The notes: a model not told the origin generated them from the sequence alone. Shown: positions 14,263-29,547, counted from the stretch's first letter. The stretch: 64,000 nucleotides of DNA from Monosporascus cannonballus (GCA_004154925.1 QJNS01000086.1:194361-258360), one strand, 5' to 3'. A program made the numbers and translations.

Positions 14263-14448
14263 TGTGAGCTAGGTAAGGTGATTTCCGACCAGTTGTAGAG
14301 CAGATTCCAAGAAGTAAATATATTAGGTTACTTCCAGCTGGCGTTTCCCATTAGCTGCCAGATAGTAAATTTATATTAATAAATAGGTCGGTAATTAATT
14401 GGTAGGTAGTCGGTTACCAATCTTATCCTTATAGGGGCTATATTTTCA
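14263..14448 (-). repeat. 3' LTR of B1 (186 bp)
   Basis: The LTR begins TGTGAGCTAGGTAAGG and ends TATTTTCA. It matches 21421-21606 and the B2 LTRs along its length, with mainly transition differences. Confidence 0.85.
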
Positions 14449-17400
14449 TAATTAATTCCTTCTTTTAAGCTATTATTACGTAATAATATTATTATTAATT
14501 TAATATAACGTATTTTACAAATCTGGTTACGTATATTTATCGATAATTTACCGTTATATTATATTATAAAAAATTATCGGAATAATTAATATGTATTATA
14601 TTATGTAATTAATTTTATTTCGCTTAATTTCTTAATATAATGTGTTTTTAATTTTACTTTATTTACTTCTTTTTGTACTTATATTTTTATTTTTTTTATA
14701 TATACGTTGTATTTGGTTTTTTATTTTTTTTATTTTTATTTCGCCGTTTCTGTTTATTTTACCTATTTTTTCCCTTCGTTATATTTTTTATAAAAAGTTT
14801 TAAAATGATAATATTGTAATATTAAAAAGAATCCGAATTTGCTTTAACCCTATTCTTTTAATACTAATAATAAAATAAATATTAATTATATTACGGCCGG
14901 TAATAAATTATATTCAATTTATATAATATACCGTTATTTCCATTATTATTTAATTTACGTTTAACTTTTAAGTTTTTTAAATTATATCGTAATTAATTAT
15001 TATTATAAAATTGTTAAAAGAATAAAAAATTATTTTTAATATTATTAATATCAATATTTAATTTCCGTTTAAATTCCGATCGTTTTTAAAAATACCGCCT
15101 AAACCGCTGTTTAATTTGGTACCGATAATTAGGAATTAATTGACGAATTCGAAAAGATTCGTATTACGGGTATTTAATATAAGCGTTTCGACGTAATTAC
15201 GGTCGGTCGTCGACTTAACGTCCTTTACGAAACCGAATTCTTTTTAATGTAATTATTATTAAGAAATATCGTTTTTTTAATATAATTAAAGTTAATTTTT
15301 AATCGTTCGTTATAGTTACGGAAATCCAGTTTTAACGCCGTTTTATAAATTTGCAAATTTAAGTTTCTTTTGTATATATTACGGTGCTTCTTTTATTATT
15401 CCGTAATTAATTTTTGATTAAGCGTAATCTTAAGGTATTTTTATAAGTAAAATAATTTTCGAAAACCGTTATGCCGTTATATTCTCTGTTTATAAGTATT
15501 TTCCGCCTGTTTTTTAACGTTTTAACGAAATTTTAATATTTATTAATAATTATGATTAAAAAATAGTTTTACCAAGTAAAACTATTATTAAAGTTAAGTA
15601 TATTAAGTATTTTAAAAACGGCGTCTTATTTTCGATTAATAACAAATTATATTCCGATTATTTAAACCTTATTTTTCGTAAAAAATAAAACGTTTTAAAA
15701 TTTTTTCAGGTTTTACGCTCAATAAACTTAATAAATATATTTATTTTTATTATTATATGTTTTCCATTTACCTTTTAATATTTCTGTATTAATTGTTTAA
15801 TATGTGTATTAGAAGCTAATTTACCGAAAACTTAATAATTAAATGCAAAGTTTTATTTTTCAAATAAAAACTTAATTTTTTTATATCGCCTCTAAGTTTT
15901 TAATCGGTATACGATACGATAAGGTTATTATTTGCGAAAACCTTAAAAGTAATTATATAATTAAATAATGTTCTAATATTAATTTTTTAAGTTTGCTTGA
16001 AATTAATTTTTATAATTTTTATAATTATTAAATGATTAATCTTGAATTAAGTTTTTATTATTTTTTAATTTTTAAGTCGTTTTATTTCTTATATACGTAT
16101 TTAATTTTTTATAACGTTATAATATTTTAAATACGTATTCAACGTATTTTCGGGTTTTTAGATATTATATTTAGCGGCTTAGCTTTTGTATTTAATAAAA
16201 TAATTACAATATTTCCGAATATTTTAAGAATAGATAATATATTTTATTATTTATTTTTCCTATCTTTTTATTAAATTTAATAACATTCTTTAAACATTAC
16301 CTAATTTCCGGTTATACTACGATTTTAATAAGGATATTAAAAATTTATTATATATTCGTCAATCTTTAATAAAAAGGAATAATTTATATACTTAAAACTT
16401 TATTCGTTTTTTAAATGTAATGCGGATATAAATAAATACAACTTTTTTATTTTTAAATTTAAATATTTTAATTAATAAATTTTTTTAATATTTTAATTAG
16501 AATTATATAAACGTATAATATTAATTATAATATTTTCTTTAAATTGATATTATTTTTTGTCTAATATTTATATATTATTTTACAAATAATTGCCAATTTT
16601 TCAAAACGTTTTTTAATTTCTTATATTTATTTTTTAAATTTATATAAAAGATATTTTATTATTTTTAAATAATACTTATATAAAGTTTCGACCGGAAAAC
16701 AGCCGGTATACGTATTTCGCATTTCGTAATAATTTCATTTAATTATTTTAATATTTATTAACGTAATTACGAAAATAATATGTTAAAAATTAATAAATAT
16801 ATTTTATTTATTTATCGGTTTGCAAATAATAAATAGTTAATATTTGCTGTTTTGTTTTTCGTTTCTTACAAAATTTATTTAAGATTAATTTATTAAAAAT
16901 TTGTTTTTATCGTTAATAATCCCGATTAAAATATTGAATTTATATTTAATTTGGTCATAAAATAATCGGGTTCATTTGGTTTCGGTTAAGGTTTTAATTA
17001 TAAAAATAAATAATTTTAATTTTGTAAAACGGTTAACGATTACGAAAATTACGTCGTACTTTAACTTATTTAAACCTAGGCTTTGGGAAAATTCCGTAAT
17101 AGGTTTTAATGAAAGTTTTTAGAAACATTATTTGAATAATGGCAAAAGTTATAATTACCTATATAATTTATAGTATATTTTATTATGCCCTCATAAAACG
17201 GATATTATTTAATATATTTTCAAATATTATTTATTATATTTTTTAATAAAACTTTTTGATTATTAATTTTAACGTACGGATATATCTTATATTTCTTATT
17301 TTTAGATTATTATGGTATTGATTAATGAATTATTTCCGTAAAATATTTCATAATAAAATTATCAATTTATCTTAACAATATAAAATTGTATTTAAATTTA

Positions 17401-20400
17401 AAAAATATCTTTTTTTTAATCTGGTTTAACGTCAAATTATCCGCAATAATTCCATAATATTTAAATGCTTAATTTACAATTTTCGAACTTAATCGTAAAT
17501 TTATTAAGATATTTTTAGTTAAAATGCTATTTCGTTTTTGGATATTTTTTTATTAAAAAACGTAAAACCTATTAATTATAAATAATAACTTTAATATTAA
17601 TTTCGTTTTTCTCAAGTTTTTGGAATTCCATTATAATGCGGTTAAAATTTATAATTACTCTTATTTAATTATTAATTATATTATTATTACAATTTACACT
17701 TATATTATTATTCGTAAATAATAAGTTTAATAAATATACAACTTATTAATTTTTTAAACGTTTGTGCAATTATATAACGAAAAGCTTCTGTTCTTTTATG
17801 CGGATAATAATTACTTAAGTTTTCGTTGCTTAAAACTTATTTAAAAATTTTATAACGAACGTATTTTCCGTTATTTTTATAAAATATTTTGTTTTTTTAT
17901 AATACTTTAAATGGCATTTTATATATATAATTATTTTCCGTATATTCTTCAACATATTATTCGTAAATTCGAATTTTTTGAATAACTTAAAAATTATATT
18001 TTTATATGCAATCTTTTTTAATATATAATCCGGACATTTAAATAGCTTATCTGCCAAATTAATAATACCCGGTTAATATTATATTTCAAAATTAAATTAT
18101 GTAAGACAATAAATTTATTAACCTAATTTTCTCTTAATGTTATACGCTAGCGCCTTAATTATATTTTTTAGAATAATATAATTGGTGAATATTAAGAAAT
18201 TCATTTTTATATTTTTATGATATTACTGTTAATATTTTGAACTTTTTATAATTATTAATAATCTTTATTATTTTATAAGTTATTACTTTTCGGTTAGACT
18301 TAATTTTCGCTATTATTATATAATTACACACTAACATTCTTTATATTTCTATAAAAATATCCTTAATATAACTTTTATTAAACGTTTATTTTAATTTTCG
18401 TATTTTTGGCGTTATTTTAATATCGGAAAATAATTACCGATTAAAAAACATTTTTTAAGTTTTAAAATATCTTTTTAAGTTTTTCGGGTTATCGGAATTA
18501 TATTATTTTTTTATTTTACGCCTTCTTTAAAAACTTAATAGTAAGTTCGATAATACCGAAATAATAGGCGATAAATTCCGATACAAATTTGCGAATCCCA
18601 AAAATATTTAAATATTATAAATTAACTTTAATTTCGGCCATATTTTGATAATATTAACCCGTTTGCGGTTCATTTTTAAACCGTCGGTATTAAATATAAA
18701 TTTTAAAAATTTAATTTTTTTGAAACGAAATATATATTTAAACGTTTTAATAAATACTTAATATTATAATAACCGTTTATGAATTAATTAAGAATATTTT
18801 ACATATTTTCTCCGTTATCCGAATAAATAATTATATTATTTAAATATATTATATGTATATATAATTAATTAATTAAGCTAATATTTTATATATATGGGCC
18901 TAGAACGTAACTGGCATATTAATAAAGCCAAATAATATAATTATATATTTGAATTATCCGTACTGTATTCGGAACGTAACTTTTTATTAATTACTTTTTT
19001 TAATTTTAATACGGTAATAAATATTTTTAAAATTAATTTTCGAAAATACCGTAATTAACTTCAAGCGATTTATGATTTTTAAAATTAAAGATAAAAAGTA
19101 TCGGTTTTTCATTTTTACCCAATTTAGCCCCTTATAATTAATACATAATTAAAAATTACCGTCCTTTTTAAATATAAATAATATTTATACCTTTACTTCC
19201 ATTTTTAAATAACATATCCGGCTTATTTTTAGATTTTTTCGCAAATATTTTTCGAAATTCCTTTTTTAAGTTTTCAACCTAAAGTAAATTAGGCCGAATA
19301 ACGGCGTTTTCCTTAAGATTAGGTCTATTATGTATTTTGCCTTTAATAATTGAAATAATTTTTGGGTTATTTATTCGGAATATATTCGCCGGAAGTTCTT
19401 TTAATATATAAGAAAATCGGTTAATTTCCATTTTTATTATTTCTTAAAATCCGAGATATTTAGCTTTTCGGCTAAATTTAGCAAGTTAACGATATAAATT
19501 TATTTACCGGAAAACATTAATTTTATAATTCTTTATTTATCGACCTTTTATAACGATCCCTACAATTATTAATATATAATTATATTTAATAAAAGTTTTA
19601 ATTTATTTATTCCGGATTTTGAAAATAAAAAAATTAAACGTTTTCCGATTACAACATGTTATAAAATTAATTTACTTAAACTTTTGTTCGTTGTCGTTAT
19701 TATTTATTATATTAACAAAAATTTCATAAACCTTATAATATTTAATATATATGTCGTTAATACCGATAAAACCTAAAACATCTACGTAAATTAATTAAAA
19801 ATTAAATATTTTTCGTTAATTTTTTACTTATAATACTTATTTATATTCCGGTATCGATATTTACGTATATCGCTATGTCCTCCGTATTTCTTTTAATAAG
19901 TACCCTTTTTCAAAACGCGGCTTTATTTCAACCGTTTTATAATTATTAGCCGAAATAAATTAAATATATATGTTTTTTACGACTTTTGTTTTAGGTTTAC
20001 CTTTAAGGATTAATTTAATTTATTATTATATATTATAACGTTTTGTACGGTTTTCTAAAATTAATTTCCGTATGGCCGAAATAACAAGGTTTTCATATCT
20101 CTTTTTAATATGTAATGCATATTTTTACAGCTTAAGTTCTTATAATTATAATACTTAAATAAGCCTTTATAAAAATTAAAGATATTAAATCGTACTAATT
20201 TATTCCAATTAAAATTAAATCGGCAATTATGTACTTTCCGAATATAAAAACGCCCGTAATTCTTATTATTTTTACGCGGCGGTTTTAATTTATTTTAAGG
20301 ATTTGTTTTTCGAAAGTATTAAAATAACATCGTTTATCTTTATTAATACTTGTGGCGGAAAATAATCGGTTTTTTTTCGCCTTTTTCTAGGCGTTTTAGT

Positions 20401-21420
20401 AACGTTTTACCTTATTTATTATGTTATTAATTTGTTTTAACTTAACGTTTTTTCACAATAAGATATTTCATAACTCTGGTATTAATTTATAAACATAATT
20501 AAAAATAAAATACTTATTATTTTGATTGTTTTTCTGGTTAAAAACATCCGTAAACTTAATTTTAAATTTAGAAAACTTTATTTAACATCAAAGTTTAACG
20601 GTAATTAATCGGATTATTATTATAAATTTATAAATTGTTCCTTATATTTTCTATTTAAAAGGTTAACATTTATATAACCTTTCTTAATAAAAATCTAAAA
20701 ACCTTTTATTTTCAAGTTTTTTCGTAATTAAAATAATTAAACGTAACACAATATAATTATTATACGTTTATGATAAAAACGTCCATATGGCCTATGGCTT
20801 ATTAGATATAAATAAAGATATTTTGCCTTAATTTTTTGGCATAAAGTTTTCTAATAACTTTTATTTAATTTTCTTTTTTTTAATTAACGTACGTTCGGAA
20901 AATTCGGATAATTATAACGCGGTATTTATTTATTGCCTTTAAGCTTTTATAACGATATTATAATTAATTTATAAAACTTTGTTTTTTTAACTTATATTAT
21001 TACTTATTATTCGGCTAATTATTGGATTAATTCCGAATATTATTCGTTTTATTAATAAATAATTTCCAAAATTTAGTTATTATTAAGAGGTTTAATTTTT
21101 CTTTATTTTAAATTCCGGGATACGTCCGTTATATTACGCCCGTTTTCCAACCGTTTAATTAACGGTTATCGGAATACATCCTTATTATATATATAAGGTA
21201 ATTCGAGATCCCGGGAACTATAATCTTTTGCCCGTTAAAATTCCGTTATAAGTTTTTTCACCTATTTCCGTATTATAATTAATTGTTCGTCGGTTAGGTT
21301 CCGCTCGGCAATCTTTTCGATTAATAACTTAGGTTTATTTTGCAGTCGGCGAGATTTACTTTTAATAAATATCGCGTTATCTTTTATGGTAAATAAAAAA
21401 ATTATAAAATAATAAATAGC
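14449..21420 (-). pseudogene. Decayed gypsy-like gag-pol of B1
   Basis: Read on the minus strand, the interior contains YLNNIIIYS at about 18820-18846. This is the Ty3/gypsy reverse-transcriptase signature YLDDIIIYS with both aspartates changed to asparagine (G-to-A, the RIP direction). Its position, about 2.6 kb from the 5' LTR and 4.4 kb from the 3' LTR, leaves room for gag and protease before RT and for RNase H and integrase after it, the Ty3 order. All frames are full of stops. The short open frames in this interval are chance openings in the wreck. Confidence 0.6.
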
Positions 21421-21606
21421 TATAAGTTGGGTAAAGTGATTTCCGACTAGTCGTAGAGCAAATTCCAAAAAATAAATATATTAAATTATTTCCATCTGGC
21501 GTTTCCTATTAGTTGCCAAATAATGGATTTATATTAATAAGTGGGTCAGTGGCTAATCGGTGGCTGGTCGGCTACCAGCCTTATCCTCATAAGGGCTGTA
21601 TTCTTA
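21421..21606 (-). repeat. 5' LTR of B1 (186 bp)
   Basis: It aligns end to end with 14263-14448. TG and CA ends have become TA and TA, consistent with CpA-to-TpA change on either strand. Confidence 0.85.
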
Positions 21607-22093
21607 CCCGTTTTTATAGAAAATATCGTATTTTCGATTTTTAATGATATATGCCGTAAAGTTCTAATTATAAGCGTATTTACTTTCGGTCGTTATTTTA
21701 AAGGTATTTATTAGATATTCCGTAAAATTAATTTTTTCGGTAATTTGTCCGGATAATAAAGATAATAATAAGATATTAAATCGCGCTATATAACGAATTT
21801 GTTTTTTAAGATAAGAAATTCTGTTAAATTTTATTAATTTAATAAATTTTAGAAATAATTAATTAGGATCGATAAAATCCTAAATATTAAACACGTACGC
21901 TTTAAATTGGAATTCGTTTTTAAAATAGTCCTAATTTTTAAATTCTTTATAAATAACTAAAGACGTTAACGATATCGTTGTTATTATTGATATTAAAATA
22001 TTTTAACAATTGTTATTAATATATAGCCCATATCGTCTTAATAACAGCTAATCAATAGATATATATGCGAATTAAACGAATAAGACTTTTAAT

Positions 22094-22255
22094 TATTAGA
22101 TATAGGAGATATTAGTTGTTATTATATTCAGCTAATTGCGTACGTTCTCGTAACGCGTACCACTTTTGTGTAGCTTAGCAACGGAGTATATATGTTCCGA
22201 TTAGAAGGCGATCTTTCCGTATTTGGTGTGCTATAGCACACCTGGCTAGCTAACA
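22094..22255 (-). repeat. 5' LTR of A1 (162 bp)
   Basis: It has the same length as the partner at 9392-9553, and its ends are mutated to TATTAG and CTAACA. The outer (right) end joins directly to an internal position of the B2 LTR. Confidence 0.85.
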
Positions 22256-22423
22256 ATTTCCGACCAGTCGCAAAGCGTATTCCAAGAAATAAATGTATTA
22301 GGTTATTTCCATCTGGCGTTTTCTATTAGTTGCCAGATGGTAAATTTATATTAATAAGTGGGTCGATAGCTAATCGGTAGCTGGTCGGCTATTAGCTTTA
22401 TTTTTATAAAGGTTATATTTTTA
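22256..22423 (-). repeat. 3' LTR of B2, missing its outer 18 bp
   Basis: The sequence starts ATTTCCGACC, which is position 19 of the 186-bp family LTR, and ends TATTTTTA. Length 168 equals 186 minus 18, so the truncation is at the outer edge only. Confidence 0.8.
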
Positions 22424-25400
22424 TAATTATTTCCCCTTTTTAAGCTGTTAATTTCTAATAACATTATTATTAATTTGATATATCCCGTTTCGTAAATCTT
22501 GTTACGTAAATTTGTTGATAATTTACCGTTATATTATATTATAAGTAATAACCGTTATAATTAATATATATATTACATTACGTAATTAATTATATTTCGC
22601 CTAATTCTTTATTATAATTTATTTTTTAATTTTATTTTATTTACGTTTTTCTTTTCCTTTTCGCGCTTATATTTTTATGTTATTTACGTACCTATTCCCT
22701 TTGGTTTTCCATTTTCTTTTATTTTTATTTCGCTTTTTCCGTTTATTATATCCTTTTTGATAAGAAGTTTCATAAAGAATAATATTTTAATATTAATAAA
22801 AATCAGGATTTTTTTAATATTATTCTTTTAATACCGATAATAAAATAAATATTAATTATATTACGAATAATAATAAGCCGTATTATATTTACGTAATATA
22901 ACGTTATTTCGACTACTGTACAGTTTATAATTAAGCTTTAAGCGTCTTAAATTATATTACAATTAATTATTAGTATAAAGCTTTTCGCGTAATAAATAAT
23001 TATTTTTAATATTATTCATATTGTTATTTAATTTCCGTTTAAATTTCGATCGTTTTTAAAGGTGCTACTTAAATAATATTTTAATTCGGTATCGATAATT
23101 AATAATTAATTAACGAATTCGAAAAAATTCGTATTGCAGATACCTAATATAAATATTCCAACGTAGTTACGGTCGGTCGTCGACTTAACGTTTTTCGTAA
23201 GGCCGAATTCGCCTTTAACGTAATTATTATTAAGGCATATCATTTTTTTAATATAACGAAAGTCGATTTCCGATTATCCGTTATAATTACGAAAATTTAA
23301 TTTTAATATTATTTTTTAAATTTACACACTTTAATTGTTTTTATTAATATTATAATCCTTTTTTATTATTTCGTAATTAATTTCCGATTAAACGCAATTT
23401 TAGGATATTTCTATAAATAAAACGATTTTGAAAAACAGTTATACCGTTATATTTTTTACTTACGAATATTTTCCGCCCGTTTTTCGACTTATTAATAAAC
23501 TTTTAATATTTATTAATAATTATAATTAAAAAACGGTTTTATCCGGCAAAGGTCTTATTAAATTTAAATATATTCAGCGTTTTAAAAAGGGCACATTATT
23601 TCTTACTAGTAATAAATTATATTCCAATTATTTAAGCCTTATTTTTCGTAAGATATAAAATATTTTTAATTTTGTTTCGGGTTTTACATTTAATAAATTA
23701 AAAGGCTTATTCGATTTTTTCCGTTATATATTCTTTAATTGCTTTCCAACATTTTTAAATTAATTTCCTTAATATATATATTAATACCTAATTGAGTTAA
23801 AATGTAGTAATTAAATGCGAAATTTTATTTTTAAAATATAAGTTCGAGGTTCTTGTATTATTTATGTATTTTCGACCGCTATAAAATCAGCTAATTATTT
23901 ATTAAAAACGTAAAAATAGTTATATAATTAAATAATATTTTAATATCAATATCATAATATTGCTTAAAATGTTTTTAAATTTTTCTAATTCTTAAGTAAT
24001 TAATTTCTGATTAAGGTATTATTATTTTACGGTTTTTGGGTCGTTTTATTTTTTAATATACCTATTCAATTTTTTTTTAAAAAAAGTTATAATATTCTAA
24101 ACGTATATTCAAAATATTTTCGGAATTTTTATATATGGCATTTAATAAACGAACCTTTTTATTTAATTAGATATTTACGTTATCTTTAATTATTTCGGTA
24201 ACCGACGACATTTTTTATAATTTATTTTTCCAGTTTTTTATTAGGTCCGGTAACGTTATTTAGATATTATTCAGTTTTCGATTATATCACGGTTTTAATA
24301 AATATATTGAAAATATATTATATATCTGTTAATATATAAAAAAAACTATTTTATATGGTTAGGAGCTTATTTGCCTTTTAATCGTAACCCGAATATAAGT
24401 AAATATAAACTTTTTATTTTTAAATTTAAACCTTTTCGTTAATAAATTTATATATTAGCTTAATTAAGATTTTATAAAAGTATAATATTAATTATAATAT
24501 TTTTTTAAATTACCGTTCTTCTTTTCCTATCATTCGTATATTATTTAATAAATAACCGTTATTTTTGCAAATTATTTTTTAACATTCTATATTTATTATT
24601 TTTAAATAATATTTATATAAACTCTCGAACGAAAAAAAAGCAAATAATACATTTTGTATATTATTATATATAAATTCTGTATTTCGTAATAACTTTATGT
24701 AATTATTTTAATATTTATTAATATAATTACGGAAATAATATTTTAAGACTTCACAAGTACGTTTTATTTATTTATAGGTTTGTAAATAATAAACGGTTAA
24801 TATTTACCGTTTTATTTTTTATTTTTTATAAATTTCCGTTGAAATTTAATTCGTTATTAATTTAACCTTTAATATTAATAATTTTAACCGGCGTATTAAA
24901 TTTGCATTTTATCTTATCGTAAAATAATCGGGTTAATTCGGTTACGATTAAGATTTTAATTTTGTAAATTAATTAACGATTATTAAAATCATATTATATT
25001 TTACCTCATTTAAATTTAGGTTTTTAAAAAATCTCTTAATAAAATTTAATAAGGTTTTTTAAAAAACTATTTAAATAATAACAAATATTATAATTATTTA
25101 TATAATTTATGGCGTAATTTTATTACGCTATAATAATTTAAATATTATGTGGTATATTTTTAAATATTATTTGGTATATTTTTCTAATAAGACTTTGTAA
25201 TTATTAATTTTAATATATAAATATATCCTATATATCGTAATTTTAAATTATTATAATATTAATTAATTAATTATTCTCAGACAATATCCTAAAATAAGCT
25301 TATAAATTTATCCCGCTAATATAAAACTTTATTTAAAGTTAAAAAATATCATTTTCTATTTCAGTTTCGCGTTTGATTATCTTTATTAATTTTATAATAT

Positions 25401-28400
25401 TTAAATTCTTAATTTATAATCTTTAAACCTAATTATACAATTATTAGAAAACCTTTCGTTATAATACCGTTTTGTTTTTAATTAATTTTTTCGCTACAAA
25501 GTATTAATTATAAATAATAACTTTAATATTAATGTTATGTTTTTCAGATTTTTCGGAATTCGATTATAATATTGTTATAATTTATAATTATTATTATTTA
25601 ATTATTTATCGTTTTACTTTTACGATTTATATTTATATTATTATTTATAAATAATAAGTTCGACAAATATATAATCCCTTATTTTCTCTTTTTTTCGAAA
25701 ACCTTTTACGATTATATAATAAAAACCTTCCGTTTTTTTGACGCAGATAATAATTATTCAAATTTCCGCCACTTAAAATTTATTTAGAAATTTTATAACG
25801 AACGAATTTTACGTTATTATTATAAAGCCTTTTACCCTTTTATAATATTCTAAATTGCATTATATATTTATAACTATTTTTCGTACGTTTTTGGCATATT
25901 ATTTATAAGTCCGAATTTTGTGAATAGTATAAGGATTATATTTTTATATTTAATTTTCCTTAATTTGTAATCCGGGCATTTAAAGAACCTATCCGCCTAA
26001 TCAATAATATCCGATCGGTATTAGATTTAAAAATTAAATTACGTAAAATAATAAATATCTTAGGCCAACTTTTCCTAAGGTTACGTACCGGCGCCTTTAT
26101 TATATTCTTAAACGTTATATAATTAATAAGTACTAAAAATGTTTTTTACATCTTTAAGATATTATGGTAAATATTTTAAGTTTTTTATAATTATTAATAT
26201 TTTTTATTACTTTATAAATTATTGTTTTTCGATTAAATTTAGCTGTAATAATTAATATATAATTAAATGTTAATATTTCTTTTATTTCTGCAAAAATATT
26301 TTTAATATAGTGTTTATGGAAATATTTATTTTAATTTTAATATTTTTGCCATTATTTCAATATCTGTAAATAATTGCCGATTAAAAGGTTTTTTCTAAGT
26401 TTCGGAACGCTTTTTAATTTTTTCGGGTTATCGGCATTTTAATATTTTATTTTTGCCTTATATTCCTTTAAAAAACTTAATAATAAGTTTAGTAATACGT
26501 AAATAATAAACGATAAATTTCTTATAAAATTTGAAAATCCTCAAAATATTTAAATTTTATAAATAAACTTTAGCTTTAATTATATTTGAATAACATCGAC
26601 TTATTAATAATTTATTTCTAAATTGTCGATATTAATCATAAATTCTAAAAACTTTAATTTTTTCGAAAAATTTTTATTTAAATCTTTTGATAAATAATTA
26701 ATATTACCATAATTATTCGTAAATTAATTAAAAATATTTGGTATATTTTTCGGTTAACTTAATAAATAATTATTTTATTTAAATATATTATGTATATATA
26801 TTTAATTAATTTAGTTCATATTTTATATATATAAGCCTAAATTATAATTAATATATTAATAAAGCCCAATAATATAATCGTATATTTAAATTATCCGTAC
26901 CGCATTTCGAAAACGGTTTTTTATTAATTATATTTTTTAATTTTCATACGGTAATAAGTATTTTTAACATTAATTTTCGAGAATATCTTAATTAATTTTA
27001 AATTATCCTTTATTTTAAAATTAAAAATAAAAAATATCGGTTTTTTATTATTATCCGATTTAACCATTTATAATTGACGTACGATTGGAAATTGCCGTTT
27101 TTTTATATTTAAATTATATTAATGCTTTTATATTCGTTTTCGAATACCGTCTCCGGCTTTCTTTCAAATTTTTCTGAATACACTTTTCGAATGTTTTTTT
27201 TTAAATTTCCCAAATATGTTAAATTAACCTAAATAAAAACGTTTTCCTTAAAATCAAATTTAATATATATTTTGCCTCTAATAATTATTGTATTTCTCTG
27301 GTTATTTTTTCGAAATATATTTGCCGGACATTTTTAAGCATGTAAAAAAATTAATTATTTCTTATTTTTCTTATTCGCCAAATTTGGGGATATCTAATTC
27401 CTTAATTAGGCTTATTAAATTAATAATATAAATTTGCTTATCGAAAAACGTTAAGTTTATAGTTTTTTACTCTTTCATCTTTCATAATAATTTATATAAT
27501 TATTAATATATAATTATATATAGTAAAACGTCTAATTTGCTTATTTTTAATCTAAATAATAAAAAATTGGGCGCCTTCCCGTTCCGGCATAATGCAAAAT
27601 AAATTTATTTAAATTTTTGTTCGTTTTTATTATTTTTTATTATGTTAACTAAGATTTTCTAAGCCTTATAATATTTAATATACACGCCGTTAACGCTAAT
27701 AAAGCCCGGAATATTTACGAAAAATAATTGGAAATTAAGCCTCCTTATTTATTTTTTGCTTACGGTATTTACCTGTATTCCGGTATCCATATTTATTTAT
27801 ACTGCCTTATTTTTGGTATTTTTCATAATAAATATCTTTTTTTTAAAAACGGCTTTATTCCGATCGTTTCGTAATTATTAACCGAAATGGACTAAACGTA
27901 TACGTTTATTCCGGCTTCTTTTTGGGAATTTACGTTTAAGAATTTATTTAATTTATCGTTATATATTATAATGTTTTATACGGCTTTTGGAGGTCGGTTT
28001 TTATATAACCGGAATAACAAGGCTTTTACAACTTTTTTAATTATATAATTTATATTTTTATAACTTTGTTTCTTATAATTATAATATTTAAATCAGTACA
28101 TACAAAAATTAGAGATATTAAATTATGTAGACATATTCCGATTAAATTAAATCGGCAATTATTTATCCTCCGAATTTAAAAACGGTCGTAATCTTTATTT
28201 TTTACGTAATATTTTTAATTTGCTTTAAGGACTCTTTTTCAAAAACGTTAAAGCAAAATCGTTTATTTTTGTTAATATCTTTACTAAAAGATAATCGGTT
28301 TTTTTCGCCTTTTTCTAGGCGTCCCAATAATATTTTACTTTATTTGTTACGTTATGAATTTGTTTTAGTTTAATGTTTTTTCGTAATAAAGTATTTCGTA

Positions 28401-29342
28401 ACACTGGTATTAATTTATAAAAAATAATTAAAAATATAATATTTATTATTTTAATTATTTTTCGAATTAAAAACGTTTGTAAACTTTGTTTTATAAATGA
28501 GGAATTTTTATTTAACGTAAAAGTCACACGGTAATTCATCAAATCGTTATAGTAATTCTATAAACTATTTCTTATATTTTTATTAATAAATTAGTGTGAC
28601 GTAATTTTTTCTAATAAAAATCTATAGATTTTCCATTTTTATTTTTTTATAATTAAAATAATTAAATATTATATAGTATAATCGCCAAACCATTGAAATC
28701 AAAACGTTTATATGGCTTATAACCTATTAGATATAGATAAAAGCATTTCGCCTTAGTTTTTCGGCGTAAGGTTCGGTAATAAGTTTTATTTGGTTTTTTT
28801 TTAATCGACGTACGTTCGAAAAATTTCGAATAATTATAATACTGTATTTTCTTATTATCTTTAGGCTTTTACGATAATATCGTAATTAATTTATAAAATT
28901 TTGCTTTTTTAACTTATATTATTTTTATTATATGGCTAAATATCGAAATAATTTCAATTATTATTCGTTTTATAAACGGATAATCTTGAATATCTGGTTA
29001 TTATTAAAAGGTTTAATTTTTTTTATTTTGGATTTCGCGACGCGGTCGTTATATTGCATCCGTTTTTTAACCATTTAGCTAACGGTTATCGGAAAGCATT
29101 TTTATTATATATATAAAATAATTCAAAATCTCTAAAATTATAATCCTTTGCCCGTTAAAGTTTCGATATAAACTGTTTCGCCTATTCCCGTACCGTAATC
29201 GATTATATGTCGATTAGGTTCCGATCGGCGGTTTTTTCGATTAATAATTTAAGATCGTTTTGTAATTAACGAACTTTGTTTTTAAGCATTATTACGTTAC
29301 CCTTTATAATAAAGATGGAAAAATTATAAGATAATAAATAAT
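22424..29342 (-). pseudogene. Decayed gypsy-like gag-pol of B2
   Basis: On the minus strand the RT active site appears as YLNK at 26774-26785, at the position equivalent to YLNN of B1, a degraded form of YLDD. Alignment with B1 by eye is continuous from the polypurine tract to the 5' LTR. Stops occur throughout, and no intact protein is possible. Confidence 0.55.
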
Positions 29343-29540
29343 TATAAGTTAGGTAAAGTAATTTCCGATTAATCGCAAAAAGTATTCCAAAAAAATGAAT
29401 ATATTAAGTTATTTCCATTTGGCATTTCCCATTAGGTGCCAGATGGTGGATTTATACTAGTAAATAGGTCGGTGGCTGATCGGTGGCTGATCGGTGGCTG
29501 GTCGGCTACCAGCCTTATCCTTATAGGGGCTTTATTCTCA
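29343..29540 (-). repeat. 5' LTR of B2 (198 bp, with 12-bp duplication)
   Basis: It matches the 186-bp family LTR except for an extra copy of a GGTGGCTGATC-type unit around 29468-29495. This accounts for the 12-bp excess. The less mutated G+C-rich middle has an open frame that is not a gene. Confidence 0.85.
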
Positions 29541-29547
29541 CAGATAT

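Larger units (their letters stand above)
14263..21606 (-). mobile_element. Gypsy-like element B1 (7344 bp, minus strand), inserted in A1
   Basis: Two 186-bp LTRs (14263-14448 and 21421-21606) bound a 7.0-kb A+T-rich interior. The polypurine tract is on the minus strand beside the left LTR (plus-strand CCTTCTTTTAAGC), so the left LTR is the 3' one. The insertion splits A1, with the two A1 fragments together matching A2. The 5-bp flanks (ATAGC left, CCCGT right) do not match, so either mutation or a small deletion has removed the target duplication. Confidence 0.8.
9392..22255 (-). mobile_element. Copia-like element A1 (minus strand), interrupted by B1
   Basis: Two 162-bp LTRs in the same orientation bound the element (9392-9553 and 22094-22255). 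Removing nested element B1 (14263-21606) leaves about 5.5 kb, matching the size of A2 without its insertions. The strand follows from the purine-rich tract on the minus strand next to the left LTR (plus-strand TACCCCCTTAACGCC at 9554). It is confirmed by alignment of the minus strand with A2. No clear 5-bp target duplication was found: the left flank is GGTAC, and the right side runs straight into the truncated LTR of B2. The element is heavily RIP-mutated and inactive. Confidence 0.8.
22256..29540 (-). mobile_element. Gypsy-like element B2 (about 7.3 kb, minus strand)
   Basis: This is a second copy of the B family, collinear with B1 over its whole length. The left LTR (22256-22423) lacks the first 18 bp of the family LTR and abuts A1's LTR without a gap. 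The right LTR (29343-29540) is 198 bp because of a 12-bp duplication. The polypurine tract (plus-strand TTCCCCTTTTAAGC near 22430) fixes the orientation. The body is as strongly RIP-mutated as B1. Confidence 0.8.
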